Shown in pieces: positions 53,320 to 61,917 of a DNA stretch of 64,000 nt (positions within the stretch are counted from its first letter, which is position 1; each line of letters opens with the position of its first letter). The notes under the pieces were generated by a model. That model had not been told where the DNA came from and made no database searches. It was given only the letters and a program-made list of their open reading frames with translations. Source of the stretch: Janthinobacterium sp051380735 (GTDB lineage Bacteria; Pseudomonadota; Gammaproteobacteria; Burkholderiales; Burkholderiaceae_D); the NCBI RefSeq assembly GCF_051380735.1, contig NZ_JBNYXQ010000006.1, positions 186,001 through 250,000 on the forward strand, in the 5' to 3' direction. Position numbers and translations under genes: made by a program.

Positions 53320-53395
53320 GTCCCCATCGTCTAGAGGCCTAGGACATCACCCTTTCACGGTGAGTACAGGGGTTCGAATCCCCTTGGGGACGCCA
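53320..53395 (+). tRNA. tRNA-Glu (anticodon TTC), copy 5
   Basis: Identical copy; last of the array, followed by a strong terminator. Confidence 0.95.
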
Positions 53396-53414
53396 GACCG
53401 GCTGATTCAGCCAA

Positions 53415-53448
53415 CAAAAAAGCCGCCTGGTAACAGCGCGGCTTTTTT
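53415..53448 (+). terminator. Terminator of the tRNA array
   Basis: AAAAAAGCCGC, loop, GCGGCTTTTTT with a U-run. Confidence 0.85.
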
Positions 53449-53555
53449 GTTTTCACGAGAACTTTCCTGCGCCTTCCATCCCGATACTATAATCATTATG
53501 CCGATGACTGGCACTGATGCCGACACCGGCTTGACGCACCTACAGAGAACTGCTC

Positions 53556-54902
53556 ATGAAGATCGATACCGTTCGATTGGAGAACTACCGTCGTTATCGC
53601 GACCTGAAAATCAATTTTCATGCGCACTTCAATGTGCTCGCTGGGATCAACGGTAGCGGCAAGACGACGATACTCAATGCCATCTGCGAAACCTTTACGG
53701 GCTTCACGCAATTTCTTCAGGTTAAAAGTCCCGATATCCTGAAAGATACCGCTCTCGCGCGCTTGCAGCCCATTGCGAATGGCCATCAGATTCGCTTTGA
53801 ACCTCAGTATCCATTGAAGGTGCAGATGTGGGGTGAGGTATTCGAGCAACTGGCCCATTGGGGTGTGAAAAAAGAGTCGCCTGTCGCGCCGGCGCAGCTT
53901 GATGAGCAGGTCGCAGGAGAAGGGCGTACGAGGAATGACTTCGAATCACTCTCCAGCATCTTCCCTGCGTACCTGAGAAGAGATTTCAGCCGTGAGCTTA
54001 TGGCTGGCGAATCTCAACAGACACTGCCTCTGCTCTTGTTCTATCGTGCCAGGCGAAGCTGGGACCAAGGCCAGCCCGATGAGCTGCACGCCGCGCAAGA
54101 GCGCAACTCGCGTTTCGATGCCTACAGCAGTTGGTGGGATGCTTCGCTCGACGCATCGTCCTTGCAGAACTGGGTGATTGGAAAATGCCTGGAGCGCTAT
54201 CAAAAATCGTCCGAGTCCGGCATCGCTTTCGATGCGATTGATGATGACGAACTTGCCCTGGTCAATGGTGCTTTGGCAGCCGTGCTTCCTGGTTACAAGG
54301 GTCTGCGTTATGACATGAAGCAGCGAACCTTGTTTTTGGAAAAAAATGATGCTTTTGAGCCTGCTTCGCCATTTTCCAACCTCAGCGATGGACAGAAGGC
54401 CGTGGTCGGCTTGCTGGTCGATATTGCGCGTCGACTTTGCCTGCTCAATCCGCATTTGGGCGATGCCGTCATCCGCGATACGCCAGGGGTGATCCTGATT
54501 GATGAACTCGACATGCACCTGCATCCGCGCTGGCAACGTGATCTCACGCGTGGATTGCAGCAGGCATTTCCAGCCTTGCAGTTTATCGTATCGAGTCATT
54601 CACCCCAGGTACTGGGAGAATTGCAGCCCGAGCAAATCATTTTGCTCAATGCCGAAGCAACGGCACATCCGGAGGCAAGCTACGGGCTCGATTCAAGCAA
54701 GATACTGGAAGAGGTGATGGACGCCCCCATGCGTGCGGAGTCGATTGAAGAAAAGTTGACTCAGTTATTCGCAGCGCTGGCGCGCAATGAACTGGTCGTG
54801 GCGCGCGAACACATTGCCACATTGTCTGCACTTGCACCCAACCTGCCCGAAGTCGGACGCGCTGAAGCGATTATCAGTCGCAAGGAAATCATTGGGCGAT
54901 GA
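53556..54902 (+). CDS. PtuA-like AAA/ABC-type ATPase of a Septu-like defence module, 448 aa
   Basis: SMC/RecF-style ATPase: Walker A GINGSGKTT (K36), ABC signature FSNLSDGQKAVVGLL, Walker B GVILIDELDMHLHP and switch His in FIVSSHSPQVL. The N-terminus VRLENYRRYRDLKINFH is usual for the AAA_21/AAA_15 group. The gene overlaps an HNH-nuclease gene, the defining pair of Septu (PtuA senses, PtuB cuts). A TATAAT at 53488-53493 may be its promoter. No reverse transcriptase is adjacent, so it is not a retron of the Ec78 type. Defence function is inferred from gene pairing. Confidence 0.8.
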   Translation: MKIDTVRLENYRRYRDLKINFHAHFNVLAGINGSGKTTILNAICETFTGFTQFLQVKSPDILKDTALARLQPIANGHQIRFEPQYPLKVQMWGEVFEQLAHWGVKKESPVAPAQLDEQVAGEGRTRNDFESLSSIFPAYLRRDFSRELMAGESQQTLPLLLFYRARRSWDQGQPDELHAAQERNSRFDAYSSWWDASLDASSLQNWVIGKCLERYQKSSESGIAFDAIDDDELALVNGALAAVLPGYKGLRYDMKQRTLFLEKNDAFEPASPFSNLSDGQKAVVGLLVDIARRLCLLNPHLGDAVIRDTPGVILIDELDMHLHPRWQRDLTRGLQQAFPALQFIVSSHSPQVLGELQPEQIILLNAEATAHPEASYGLDSSKILEEVMDAPMRAESIEEKLTQLFAALARNELVVAREHIATLSALAPNLPEVGRAEAIISRKEIIGR

Positions 54903-55539
54903 AATACGTAGGCAGGCACCGCCAGCATTCGAGCAATGGAAGGTCCAGGGTGACGAAGGATGGGCGCCTGCCTATGGCGATTTGCGGCAGCCCGAAAAGG
55001 GTGAGCTGCATGTTGCGTTACTGAAAGAGCAGGGCTGGGTATGCTGCTACTGTGGGCGGCGCGTTGACAAGACTGACAGTCATATCGAGCACTATCGGCC
55101 GCAAAACAGCTATCCAGCGCTGGACCTCGATTACACCAACTTGTTTTGCTCTTGTAATACGCTTGTCGAGCCGCGTTTTCCGCTGCACTGTGGTCAAGCG
55201 AAAGGCGGAAAATTCGATGAGGTGCGGCACATCGCACCATCCGATCCCGGCTGCGAGCAACGTTTTCTCTATGCCGCCGATGGCCAGATATTGCCGGCAG
55301 CGCCGGACGATAGCAGTGCAATCTACATGATACGGTTGCTCGCGCTCGATGGAAGATACCTGCGTAATCGACGTCAGGGCGTATTGGAAGGCTTGTTTCC
55401 TGATGACTTTTTCCTGACTGTTGACGAGCTGCTGCATATTTGCTCGGTACATCGCCAGCCCGACGCGGACGGCAGAATGAAGGATCTGGCCCATGTCATT
55501 GCGCGATACGCCGAGCAAATGCTGGCATTAATGGCATAA
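54892..55539 (+). CDS. PtuB-like HNH endonuclease, TTG start, 215 aa
   Basis: HNH nuclease of the TIGR02646/PtuB kind: zinc and active-site residues in CCYCGRRVDKTDSHIEHYRPQ and NLFCSCN, and conserved N-terminal APPAFEQWK. The start offered here is TTG 54892 with AGGA six bases upstream. A classical ATGA overlap with the ptuA stop (ATG 54899) exists in another frame and would give MKYV, the expected family start, but runs out of frame after about five codons. The gene is therefore either TTG-started or has suffered a one-base loss near 54910. The nuclease body is intact. Confidence 0.72.
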   Translation: MGDEIRRQAPPAFEQWKVQGDEGWAPAYGDLRQPEKGELHVALLKEQGWVCCYCGRRVDKTDSHIEHYRPQNSYPALDLDYTNLFCSCNTLVEPRFPLHCGQAKGGKFDEVRHIAPSDPGCEQRFLYAADGQILPAAPDDSSAIYMIRLLALDGRYLRNRRQGVLEGLFPDDFFLTVDELLHICSVHRQPDADGRMKDLAHVIARYAEQMLALMA

Positions 55540-55579
55540 TCGGGCATAATCGCGGCCTTTATGTGCGCCCCGAATCAAT

Positions 55580-56746
55580 ATGTCCATCAATCAAGAATCA
55601 ACGACCTCCCTCGCCATCTTCTGCAAGGTCGTCGACAACTTCGGCGATATCGGCATCTGCTGGCGCCTGGCGCGACAGTTGCAGCGCGAGCATGGTGTGG
55701 CTGTCACGCTGTGGGTCGATGATCTGGCCAGTTTCAGGCGGATCTGCCCGGAAATTGATGTGGCTGCAACTATCCAGCAGCAGGCGGGCGTGACGGTGCG
55801 TCACTGGCGCGACCAAGGTAGCCAGTTCGCACCGGCCGAGATTGCCGATATCGTGATCGAATTTTTTGCCTGCGATATTCCACCCGGCTATATCGCGGCC
55901 ATGGCGCAGCGGCAGCCGCAGCCTGCGTGGCTTAACCTAGAAGGCTTGAGTGCGGAAGAGTGGGTCGAAGGCTGCCATAAGCTCACTTCGCCGCGCCACG
56001 GCATGATCAAGCATTTTTTCTTTCCCGGCTTTACCGATAAAACCGGTGGCCTGCTGCGCGAGGCGGGGCTGGAAGAGCGGCGCCGGCAATTCCAGGCCGA
56101 TCCGGCGGCCATGCGGGCGTTCCTGGCGCCATTTGGCGTCACGGCGCATGAGATGACTGCGACCAAAGTGTCGCTGTTCTGCTATCCGCATGCACCGGTG
56201 GCCGAGCTGCTGGCCAGCTGGCAAGGTGGTGGCGAGCCCATCTTGTGCCTGGTGCCGGAAGGGGTGGCGTTCGATGCCGTCAGCGGCTTTATCGGCGCCA
56301 ATGCCATCGCAGGAGCGACGTGCACGCAAGGCGCGTTGACCGTGCGCGTGCTGCCTTTCGTGCCGCAGGATGACTACGACAGACTGCTGTGGGCCTGCGA
56401 CTTCAACTTTGTGCGCGGCGAAGATTCCTTTGTGCGCGCCCAGTGGGCCGGCAAGCCATTTATCTGGCATATCTATCCGCAGGATGAAAACCTGCACCAC
56501 GTCAAGCTGCGCGCCTTTCTCCAGCGTTATGCGCTGGATGCCGATGGTGTCATCGACAGCCTGGCGGACGCCAGCGAATACTGGAATGGCGCAAGGACGG
56601 CGGAAGCTGGCTGGTCCGGCCTGTGGCCGGCCTTGCGTACGGACATGCCGCGCATGGCGGCAAAGGCAGGGGATTGGCAGGCGCAGATGCTGGTTAATGG
56701 CGACCTGGCCGGCAACCTGCTGTCGTTCGTGCGTTTGCCGCGGTAG
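55580..56746 (+). CDS. earP: EF-P arginine rhamnosyltransferase EarP, 388 aa
   Basis: GT-B glycosyltransferase that adds rhamnose from dTDP-rhamnose to Arg32 of EF-P. Conserved CKVVDNFGDIGICWRLARQL carries the catalytic Asp pair (D19, D23). The donor-site block RGEDSFVRAQWAGKPFIWHIYPQ is intact. Complete and directly upstream of efp, as in most betaproteobacteria. Confidence 0.95.
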   Translation: MSINQESTTSLAIFCKVVDNFGDIGICWRLARQLQREHGVAVTLWVDDLASFRRICPEIDVAATIQQQAGVTVRHWRDQGSQFAPAEIADIVIEFFACDIPPGYIAAMAQRQPQPAWLNLEGLSAEEWVEGCHKLTSPRHGMIKHFFFPGFTDKTGGLLREAGLEERRRQFQADPAAMRAFLAPFGVTAHEMTATKVSLFCYPHAPVAELLASWQGGGEPILCLVPEGVAFDAVSGFIGANAIAGATCTQGALTVRVLPFVPQDDYDRLLWACDFNFVRGEDSFVRAQWAGKPFIWHIYPQDENLHHVKLRAFLQRYALDADGVIDSLADASEYWNGARTAEAGWSGLWPALRTDMPRMAAKAGDWQAQMLVNGDLAGNLLSFVRLPR

Positions 56747-56881
56747 GCGCAGGCTCAAAACTAAGGTAAAATGCCCGGTTATTTCTGACAGATTTTAAAC
56801 CGATCAAACGCAAGCCTGCGGCGCCGATGGCGCACCGGCGGCAGATGGTCTTCATGCAACCCACTTTTTACGTACACTTCT

Positions 56882-57457
56882 ATGAAACCCGCAAAAGAAA
56901 TTCGTGTTGGCAATATCATCATGGTCGACAGCAAGCCTATGATCGTGTTGCGTTCTGATGTCAACGGCTCGAGCCGCACGGGCTTCACCTACAAATGGAA
57001 GATGAAAAATCTTCTGACCAACACCCCGATGGAAAACGTGTTCCGCGGCGACGACAAGTTCGACGTGGTGGTTCTGGATAAAAAGCCGGTTACCTACTCC
57101 TACTTCGCCGACCCGCTGTTCGTGTTCATGGACACCGAATACAACCAGTACGAAATCGAAGAAGAAAACCTGGGCGACGCACTGCACTACCTGAAAGATG
57201 GCATGGAATGCGAAGCCATTTTCTACGATGGCAAGGCAATCTCGGTCGAACTGCCAACCACCATCGCACGCCAGGTCGTCTACTCGGAGCCTGCAGTCAA
57301 GGGCAATACTTCGGGCAACGTCCTGAAAGAAGCCAAGATCGAAAACGCCATCGATGCACATCGCCACACCGTGCAAGTGCCACTGTTCGTGGCACAAGAC
57401 GACGTGATCGAAATCGACACCCGTACCAACGAATACAAGCGCGTCGTACGTAACTGA
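56882..57457 (+). CDS. efp: Translation elongation factor P, 191 aa
   Basis: Relieves ribosome stalling at polyproline. Three beta-barrel domains with the modification loop NGSSRTGFT, where R32 is the rhamnosylated residue, matching the EarP gene next door instead of the lysine type modified by EpmAB. Full length. Confidence 0.97.
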   Translation: MKPAKEIRVGNIIMVDSKPMIVLRSDVNGSSRTGFTYKWKMKNLLTNTPMENVFRGDDKFDVVVLDKKPVTYSYFADPLFVFMDTEYNQYEIEEENLGDALHYLKDGMECEAIFYDGKAISVELPTTIARQVVYSEPAVKGNTSGNVLKEAKIENAIDAHRHTVQVPLFVAQDDVIEIDTRTNEYKRVVRN

Positions 57458-57481
57458 TACGTTGCCGCTGCTGTGACAGAA

Positions 57482-57511
57482 AAGCGCTGCCTGCGGGCAG
57501 CGCTTTTTTTT
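57482..57511 (+). terminator. Terminator after efp
   Basis: AAGCGCTGC, loop, GCAGCGCTTTTTTTT. Confidence 0.85.
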
Positions 57512-57597
57512 ACCTGAATTTAATACTAAGTAACAACATTTCTGTTCAGACACTGCTATGCTGCAAACTTGTTCTGTTTCCAGCGACCCCGACCTCC

Positions 57598-58008
57598 ATG
57601 CTTGCCACTTTGCTGCTCAGCGCCGCCGTTACCGCCACTACCCCTGTTTTCGATGAGACGCAGCTGTCCGGCAGCTGGGCCGAAAGCGTCAATGCCAACA
57701 GCGCTTGCAGTGGAGAGCGGCGCTTTTCGCGCATGCAATTGTCGGATGATCGTCAAAAGCTGGCCATCTTCAACGACCGCACCTGGACCAGCAAACTGGG
57801 CGAAACCAACCGTTTTGCCGCCACCGTGCTGGCGGAAACGGAACATAGCCTGACCCTGCGCTACGACAATGAAACCCGCCGCACGGCAGACGGCAAACTG
57901 GTCGAATGGCAGCTGATTTTTGTCGCGCCCGGCGTCTTTCGCTGGCGCGAAGTGCATTGGCCCGAAGGCAAGGTCAATGGCGTGGTCGGCGTGCGCTGCT
58001 CGCTGTAA
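57598..58008 (+). CDS. Small secreted protein of unknown function, 136 aa
   Basis: A short signal peptide (MLATLLLSAAVTATTP) is followed by a lipocalin-like or META-like beta pattern: LSGSWAES, RMQLSDDRQKLAIFNDRTW, LTLRYDNETRR and FRWREVHWP. It has two Cys that could pair. No family recognised. It is convergent with the AraC gene, seven bases apart. Confidence 0.65.
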   Translation: MLATLLLSAAVTATTPVFDETQLSGSWAESVNANSACSGERRFSRMQLSDDRQKLAIFNDRTWTSKLGETNRFAATVLAETEHSLTLRYDNETRRTADGKLVEWQLIFVAPGVFRWREVHWPEGKVNGVVGVRCSL

Positions 58009-58014
58009 GGCCAG

Positions 58015-58851
58015 TCAGGGCAGGTCGGCGCCGCGCCATTCGCTCAGGTAGTGTTGTGGCGTGCGGCCCAGGATGCGGCGGAACATGGCGGAAAAGGCGC
58101 TGGGGCTGGCGTAGCCCAGTGCAAAGGCGATCGCGCCCACGCTTTCGCCACGGTCCAGCCGGCAAAATGCCTCGGCCAGGTGCACCTGCTGCAGCCATTG
58201 CCGGTAGTGCAGTCCCGTTTCGCGTGGAAACAGCCGGATCAGGGTACGCGCGCTGGCGCCCGCGTCCTGCGCCCGGTCTTCAATGCTGCGCCGGCTGCCC
58301 GGAGCCGCCATGATGGCGGTGCAGACGCCCACCAGGCGCCGGTCGCGTGGCCACGGGATGGCGATCGGCACCGTGTCGGCGCGCGCCAGTTCCGACAGGA
58401 TCAGGCTGGCCAGCCAGTCGCCGCGGCCGTTGATCTCGTAATGCACTTCTTCATCCAGCAGCGCCAGGATCAGTTCGCGCAGCAGCCGGCTCACTTCCAC
58501 CACCTTGCAGGCCGGGCCAAACAGGGCGGCGGCCTGCGCATCGATATACACGGTGCGCATGCTCAGGGCGCTGAGAATATCGAGTTCATGCACCACGCCC
58601 ACCGGTATCAGCAGCGCCCGGCGCGGCGGCAATATCCATACGCCGTGTTCGGTGGTCACGCGCATCACGCCCTCGGTGGCGAACAGCAATTGCGCGCGCA
58701 CATGGCTGTGCGGCGCGGTGTGGGCCGCGGCGTCATATTGCCTGGACATCACCGCCACCGGGCGCGGCACATGCTGGTAGTCGCCGGCATTGCTGCTGCG
58801 CGTAAATGGCATGCCATCGGCATCGACCGGAGCAAGGTGATTTGTCTGCAT
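58015..58851 (-). CDS. AraC-family regulator with cupin domain, 278 aa
   Basis: N-terminal cupin sensor (HTAPHSHVRAQLLFATEGVMRV, PVGVVHELDI) and C-terminal double helix-turn-helix (SIEDRAQDAGASARTLIRLFPRETG, VGAIAFALGYASPSAFSAMFRRILG). I start at ATG 58851 (MQTNHLAP); ATG 58887 or 58902 would add 12-17 residues. It diverges from the MFS gene, which it most likely regulates; this pair is common. Confidence 0.88.
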   Translation of the reverse strand: MQTNHLAPVDADGMPFTRSSNAGDYQHVPRPVAVMSRQYDAAAHTAPHSHVRAQLLFATEGVMRVTTEHGVWILPPRRALLIPVGVVHELDILSALSMRTVYIDAQAAALFGPACKVVEVSRLLRELILALLDEEVHYEINGRGDWLASLILSELARADTVPIAIPWPRDRRLVGVCTAIMAAPGSRRSIEDRAQDAGASARTLIRLFPRETGLHYRQWLQQVHLAEAFCRLDRGESVGAIAFALGYASPSAFSAMFRRILGRTPQHYLSEWRGADLP

Positions 58852-58958
58852 CGTTTTGTCACTTGGGCGACGATTATTGGAAGTCATCAGTTCGACGCCC
58901 ATACTATACTGGCTTTCCTGCCGGCCCGCCCCAGGGGCTGCACGATCCTGAAAGCACC

Positions 58959-60197
58959 ATGCATACCACTACCGATACCCTGGCCACGCCTGTCACGGCG
59001 GCCAAGACCATTTCTTCTTCCCCGCAGCAATCCGGCCTGGCCATGCACATCCTGGGCGCCGTCGCCTTTGTGCACCTGCTCAATGACCTGATCCAGGCCC
59101 TGCTGCCGTCGATTTACCCGATGCTGAAAGCCGAGTTTGCCCTCAGCTTTACCCAGGTCGGCCTGATTACCCTGACTTTCCAGTGCACGGCCTCTCTGCT
59201 GCAGCCGTGGATCGGCCTGTATACCGACCGCCGTCCCTTGCCGTTTTTGCTGCCGGTTGGCATGTGCTTTACCCTGGCGGGCGTGCTGATGCTGTCCATC
59301 GTGTCGACCTTTCCAACGCTGTTGATCGCTTCCGGGCTGATCGGCGTGGGTTCCTCGACCTTTCACCCGGAAGCGTCGAGGGTGGCGCGCATGGCTTCGG
59401 GCGGGCGCTACGGCTTTGCGCAATCGCTGTTCCAGGTGGGCGGCAATGTGGGTTCGGCGCTGGGCCCGCTGCTGGCGGCAGCCGTCATCGTCGGCCGTGG
59501 CCAGGGCAATATCGCGTGGTTCAGCCTGCTGGCAGTGCTGGCCATCGCCGTGCTGTACAGCGTCAGCCGCTGGTATAGCGGCCACCTGGCCAGCTTCAAG
59601 CCGAAAGCGGCCGGCCACGGCCCCAACCTGTCGCGCAACAAGGTGCTGGGTGCGCTGGCCGTGCTGGCGCTGCTGGTGTTCTCGAAGTACATCTACATGG
59701 CCAGCCTGTCGAGCTATTACACCTTTTACCTGATCGACAAATTCCACCTGACCATCGGCGCAGCCCAGTTGTATCTGTTCCTGTTTTTGGCAGCGGTGGC
59801 TGCCGGCACCTTTATGGGCGGCCCGATCGGCGACCGCATCGGCCGCAAGCGCGTGATCTGGATCTCGATCCTGGGCGCCGCGCCATTCACCTTGCTGCTG
59901 CCGTATGTGGACCTGTTCTGGACGGCCGTGCTGACGGTGATTATCGGCTTCGTGATCTCGTCCGCGTTCTCGGCCATCGTGGTGTTTGCGCAGGAACTGG
60001 TGCCGGGCAAGGTCGGCATGATCGCCGGTATTTTCTTTGGCCTGATGTTCGGCGTGTCCGGCATTGCGGCTGCCGCCATGGGCCATATCGCCGATATCGC
60101 CGGCATCGCCTATGTGTACAAAATCTGCTCCTACCTGCCGCTGCTGGGCATCCTGACGGTGCTGCTGCCGCATATCGAACAGGCGCCGAAAAAGTAA
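58959..60197 (+). CDS. MFS exporter, fosmidomycin-resistance (Fsr) type, 412 aa
   Basis: Twelve membrane segments. The Fsr-like N-terminus VHLLNDLIQALLPSIYPMLKAEFALSFTQVGLITL and the loop GGPIGDRIGRKRVIW (MFS motif A) are clear. An internal STFHPEASRVARMASGGRYGFAQSLFQVGGNVG is diagnostic of the group. Drug or metabolite efflux across the inner membrane. ATG 58959 is the family start; the upstream part of the frame overlaps the divergent AraC gene. Confidence 0.92.
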   Translation: MHTTTDTLATPVTAAKTISSSPQQSGLAMHILGAVAFVHLLNDLIQALLPSIYPMLKAEFALSFTQVGLITLTFQCTASLLQPWIGLYTDRRPLPFLLPVGMCFTLAGVLMLSIVSTFPTLLIASGLIGVGSSTFHPEASRVARMASGGRYGFAQSLFQVGGNVGSALGPLLAAAVIVGRGQGNIAWFSLLAVLAIAVLYSVSRWYSGHLASFKPKAAGHGPNLSRNKVLGALAVLALLVFSKYIYMASLSSYYTFYLIDKFHLTIGAAQLYLFLFLAAVAAGTFMGGPIGDRIGRKRVIWISILGAAPFTLLLPYVDLFWTAVLTVIIGFVISSAFSAIVVFAQELVPGKVGMIAGIFFGLMFGVSGIAAAAMGHIADIAGIAYVYKICSYLPLLGILTVLLPHIEQAPKK

Positions 60198-60249
60198 ACG
60201 GATTCGGCGGGCTTGACGGCCCGCCGCAGTCCATGCGATAGTCAAAGCC

Positions 60250-60354
60250 ATGAACTCCTCCACCATCCATCCAGTATCGATCACCGGCGCCGCTGCTGCG
60301 CTGTGTACCTGTCCGGCTATGTGGTCCCGTGAGGATGCGGCCCGGCGCCGTTAA
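60250..60354 (+). CDS. Putative Cys-containing leader peptide upstream of cysS, 34 aa
   Basis: Short ORF MNSSTIHPVSI...AALCTCPAMW...ARRR ending TAA at 60352-60354. Its two Cys codons (60304-60306 and 60310-60312) are separated by one codon, in a gene just ahead of cysteinyl-tRNA synthetase and followed 20 bases later by an intrinsic terminator. That is the layout of a ribosome-mediated attenuator. The Shine-Dalgarno is poor. TTGACG at 60213 and GATAGT at 60237 could form a promoter that would start the RNA about at the ATG. Expression is unproven. Confidence 0.45.
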   Translation: MNSSTIHPVSITGAAAALCTCPAMWSREDAARRR

Positions 60355-60374
60355 ACTTTTCATTCCTCATTCCG

Positions 60375-60413
60375 ATGGCCACAGTGTTGAAAAACCTGTG
60401 GCCATTTTCTTTT
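60375..60413 (+). terminator. Intrinsic terminator (attenuator candidate) in front of cysS
   Basis: ATGGCCACAG, 11-base loop, CTGTGGCCAT followed by TTTCTTTT, ending 26 bases before the cysS ATG. UGUGGUC at 60320-60326, inside the short ORF just after the Cys codons, can pair with GGCCACA at 60377-60383 (six Watson-Crick pairs plus one G-U) and would then block the terminator stem. Confidence 0.65.
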
Positions 60414-60438
60414 GCCGAACCACTTGTGAAAGTCCCGC

Positions 60439-61833
60439 ATGACACTTCATTTGTACGACACGTATAGCCGCAGCCTGCGTCCGTTCGAGGCCATCGAAGA
60501 GGGCAAGGCGGGTCTGTATGCCTGCGGTCCTACCGTCTACGATTACGCCCACCTGGGCAACCTGCGTACCTATCTGTTTGTCGACGGCCTGCGCCGCGCA
60601 CTAGCCTTTAACGGCTACCAGGTGCGGCATGTAATGAATATTACCGACGTGGGCCACCTGACCTCGGACGCCGATACCGGCGACGACAAGCTCGAAGCAC
60701 GCAGCGCCCGCAGCGGCAAGTCGGCATGGGACCTGGCAGCGCAGTTCACGCAGGCGTTCGAAAGCGACCTGGCTTTGCTGAACATTTTGCCGCCCACCGT
60801 CTGGTGCCGCGCCACCGACCATATCGGCGAACAGATCGCCTTTATCCTGGACCTGGAAGCGAAGGGTTTTACTTACCGCACGCAAGACGGTATTTATTTC
60901 GACACCGCGCGCCAGCCCGACTACGGCCAGCTGGCACGCTTGAACCGCGATGGCCTGCAGGCCGGCAAGCGCGTGGAACTGGGCGACAAGCGCGATATCT
61001 GCGACTTCGCGCTGTGGAAGTTCAGCGGCACGCCGGGAGTGCGCCAGATGGAATGGGACAGCCCGTGGGGCCTGGGCTTTCCGGGCTGGCATATCGAATG
61101 CTCGGCGATGGCGGAAAAGCACTTGGGCGCGTATTTCGATATTCATTGCGGCGGCGAAGACCATGTGGCGGTCCACCACAGCAACGAGATCGCACAAACG
61201 CAGGCGCGCCACGGCACGCGGCTGGCCAACTTCTGGCTGCATGGCGCCTTCCTGAAAACACAGGATGCGAAGATGTCGAAGTCTTCAGGCGATTTTTTGC
61301 GCCTGCAAAGCCTGGTCGGGCAGGGTGTCGATCCGCTGGCCTACCGTTATCTGTGCCTGGGCGCCCACTACCGCAGCAGCCTCAATTTCAGCGACGAGGC
61401 TTTGCTTGCGGCGGCCAGCGGACTGGCGCGCTTGCGTAATTGCGTGCATGGCCTGGGCGAGGCACAGGGCGATGCCGATGCGGCATGGCTGGCGAAGTTT
61501 GCCGCGCCGCTCAAAGACGATCTGAACTATCCGCGCGCGCTGGCGGTGCTGTGGGAGCTCCTGAAAAGCGATCTGGTTGATGGTGTAAAAAAGGCGACCA
61601 TTCTGCAGTTTGATGCGGCGCTGGGGCTGGACCTGGCCAACTGGCAGCCTGCGGTGGTAGCGGTGCCGCAGCAGGTGCAGCAATGGATGGCACAGCGAGA
61701 GGTGGCACGCAAAGAGCGGCGCTGGTTGGACGCCGATGGCTTGCGGGCGCTGGTGCGCGGGGCGGGATATGACATCGAGGATACGCAGGCAGGGCCGCTG
61801 GTGCGCAGGATACCTTTGGCTATACCAGGCTGA
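60439..61833 (+). CDS. cysS: Cysteinyl-tRNA synthetase, 464 aa
   Basis: Class I synthetase. The HIGH-type motif is HLGN in CGPTVYDYAHLGNLRTYLF, and KMSKS is intact in QDAKMSKSSGDFLRLQ. Zinc residues are the Cys of YACGPT, the Cys of WHIECSAMAEKHLG and the His/Glu of VHHSNEIAQ. Complete. Preceded by the leader ORF and terminator described above. Confidence 0.96.
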   Translation: MTLHLYDTYSRSLRPFEAIEEGKAGLYACGPTVYDYAHLGNLRTYLFVDGLRRALAFNGYQVRHVMNITDVGHLTSDADTGDDKLEARSARSGKSAWDLAAQFTQAFESDLALLNILPPTVWCRATDHIGEQIAFILDLEAKGFTYRTQDGIYFDTARQPDYGQLARLNRDGLQAGKRVELGDKRDICDFALWKFSGTPGVRQMEWDSPWGLGFPGWHIECSAMAEKHLGAYFDIHCGGEDHVAVHHSNEIAQTQARHGTRLANFWLHGAFLKTQDAKMSKSSGDFLRLQSLVGQGVDPLAYRYLCLGAHYRSSLNFSDEALLAAASGLARLRNCVHGLGEAQGDADAAWLAKFAAPLKDDLNYPRALAVLWELLKSDLVDGVKKATILQFDAALGLDLANWQPAVVAVPQQVQQWMAQREVARKERRWLDADGLRALVRGAGYDIEDTQAGPLVRRIPLAIPG

Positions 61834-61917
61834 AATATTGTTCAAGCGAATCGCGCAAGAGCTGGCCAATATGGCAAGGTACAATCAGCTTCTCTCATCT
61901 GTCGGAACGGTGCTTGC

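Noticed and set aside
53228..53656. 142-codon ORF running through tRNA-Glu copies
   Set aside because: It translates tRNA sequence twice (VSTGVRIPLGTP repeats), so it is not a gene.
53556..55539. Retron with PtuAB effector (Ec78 type)
   Set aside because: No reverse transcriptase gene or msr/msd-like RNA lies beside the pair.
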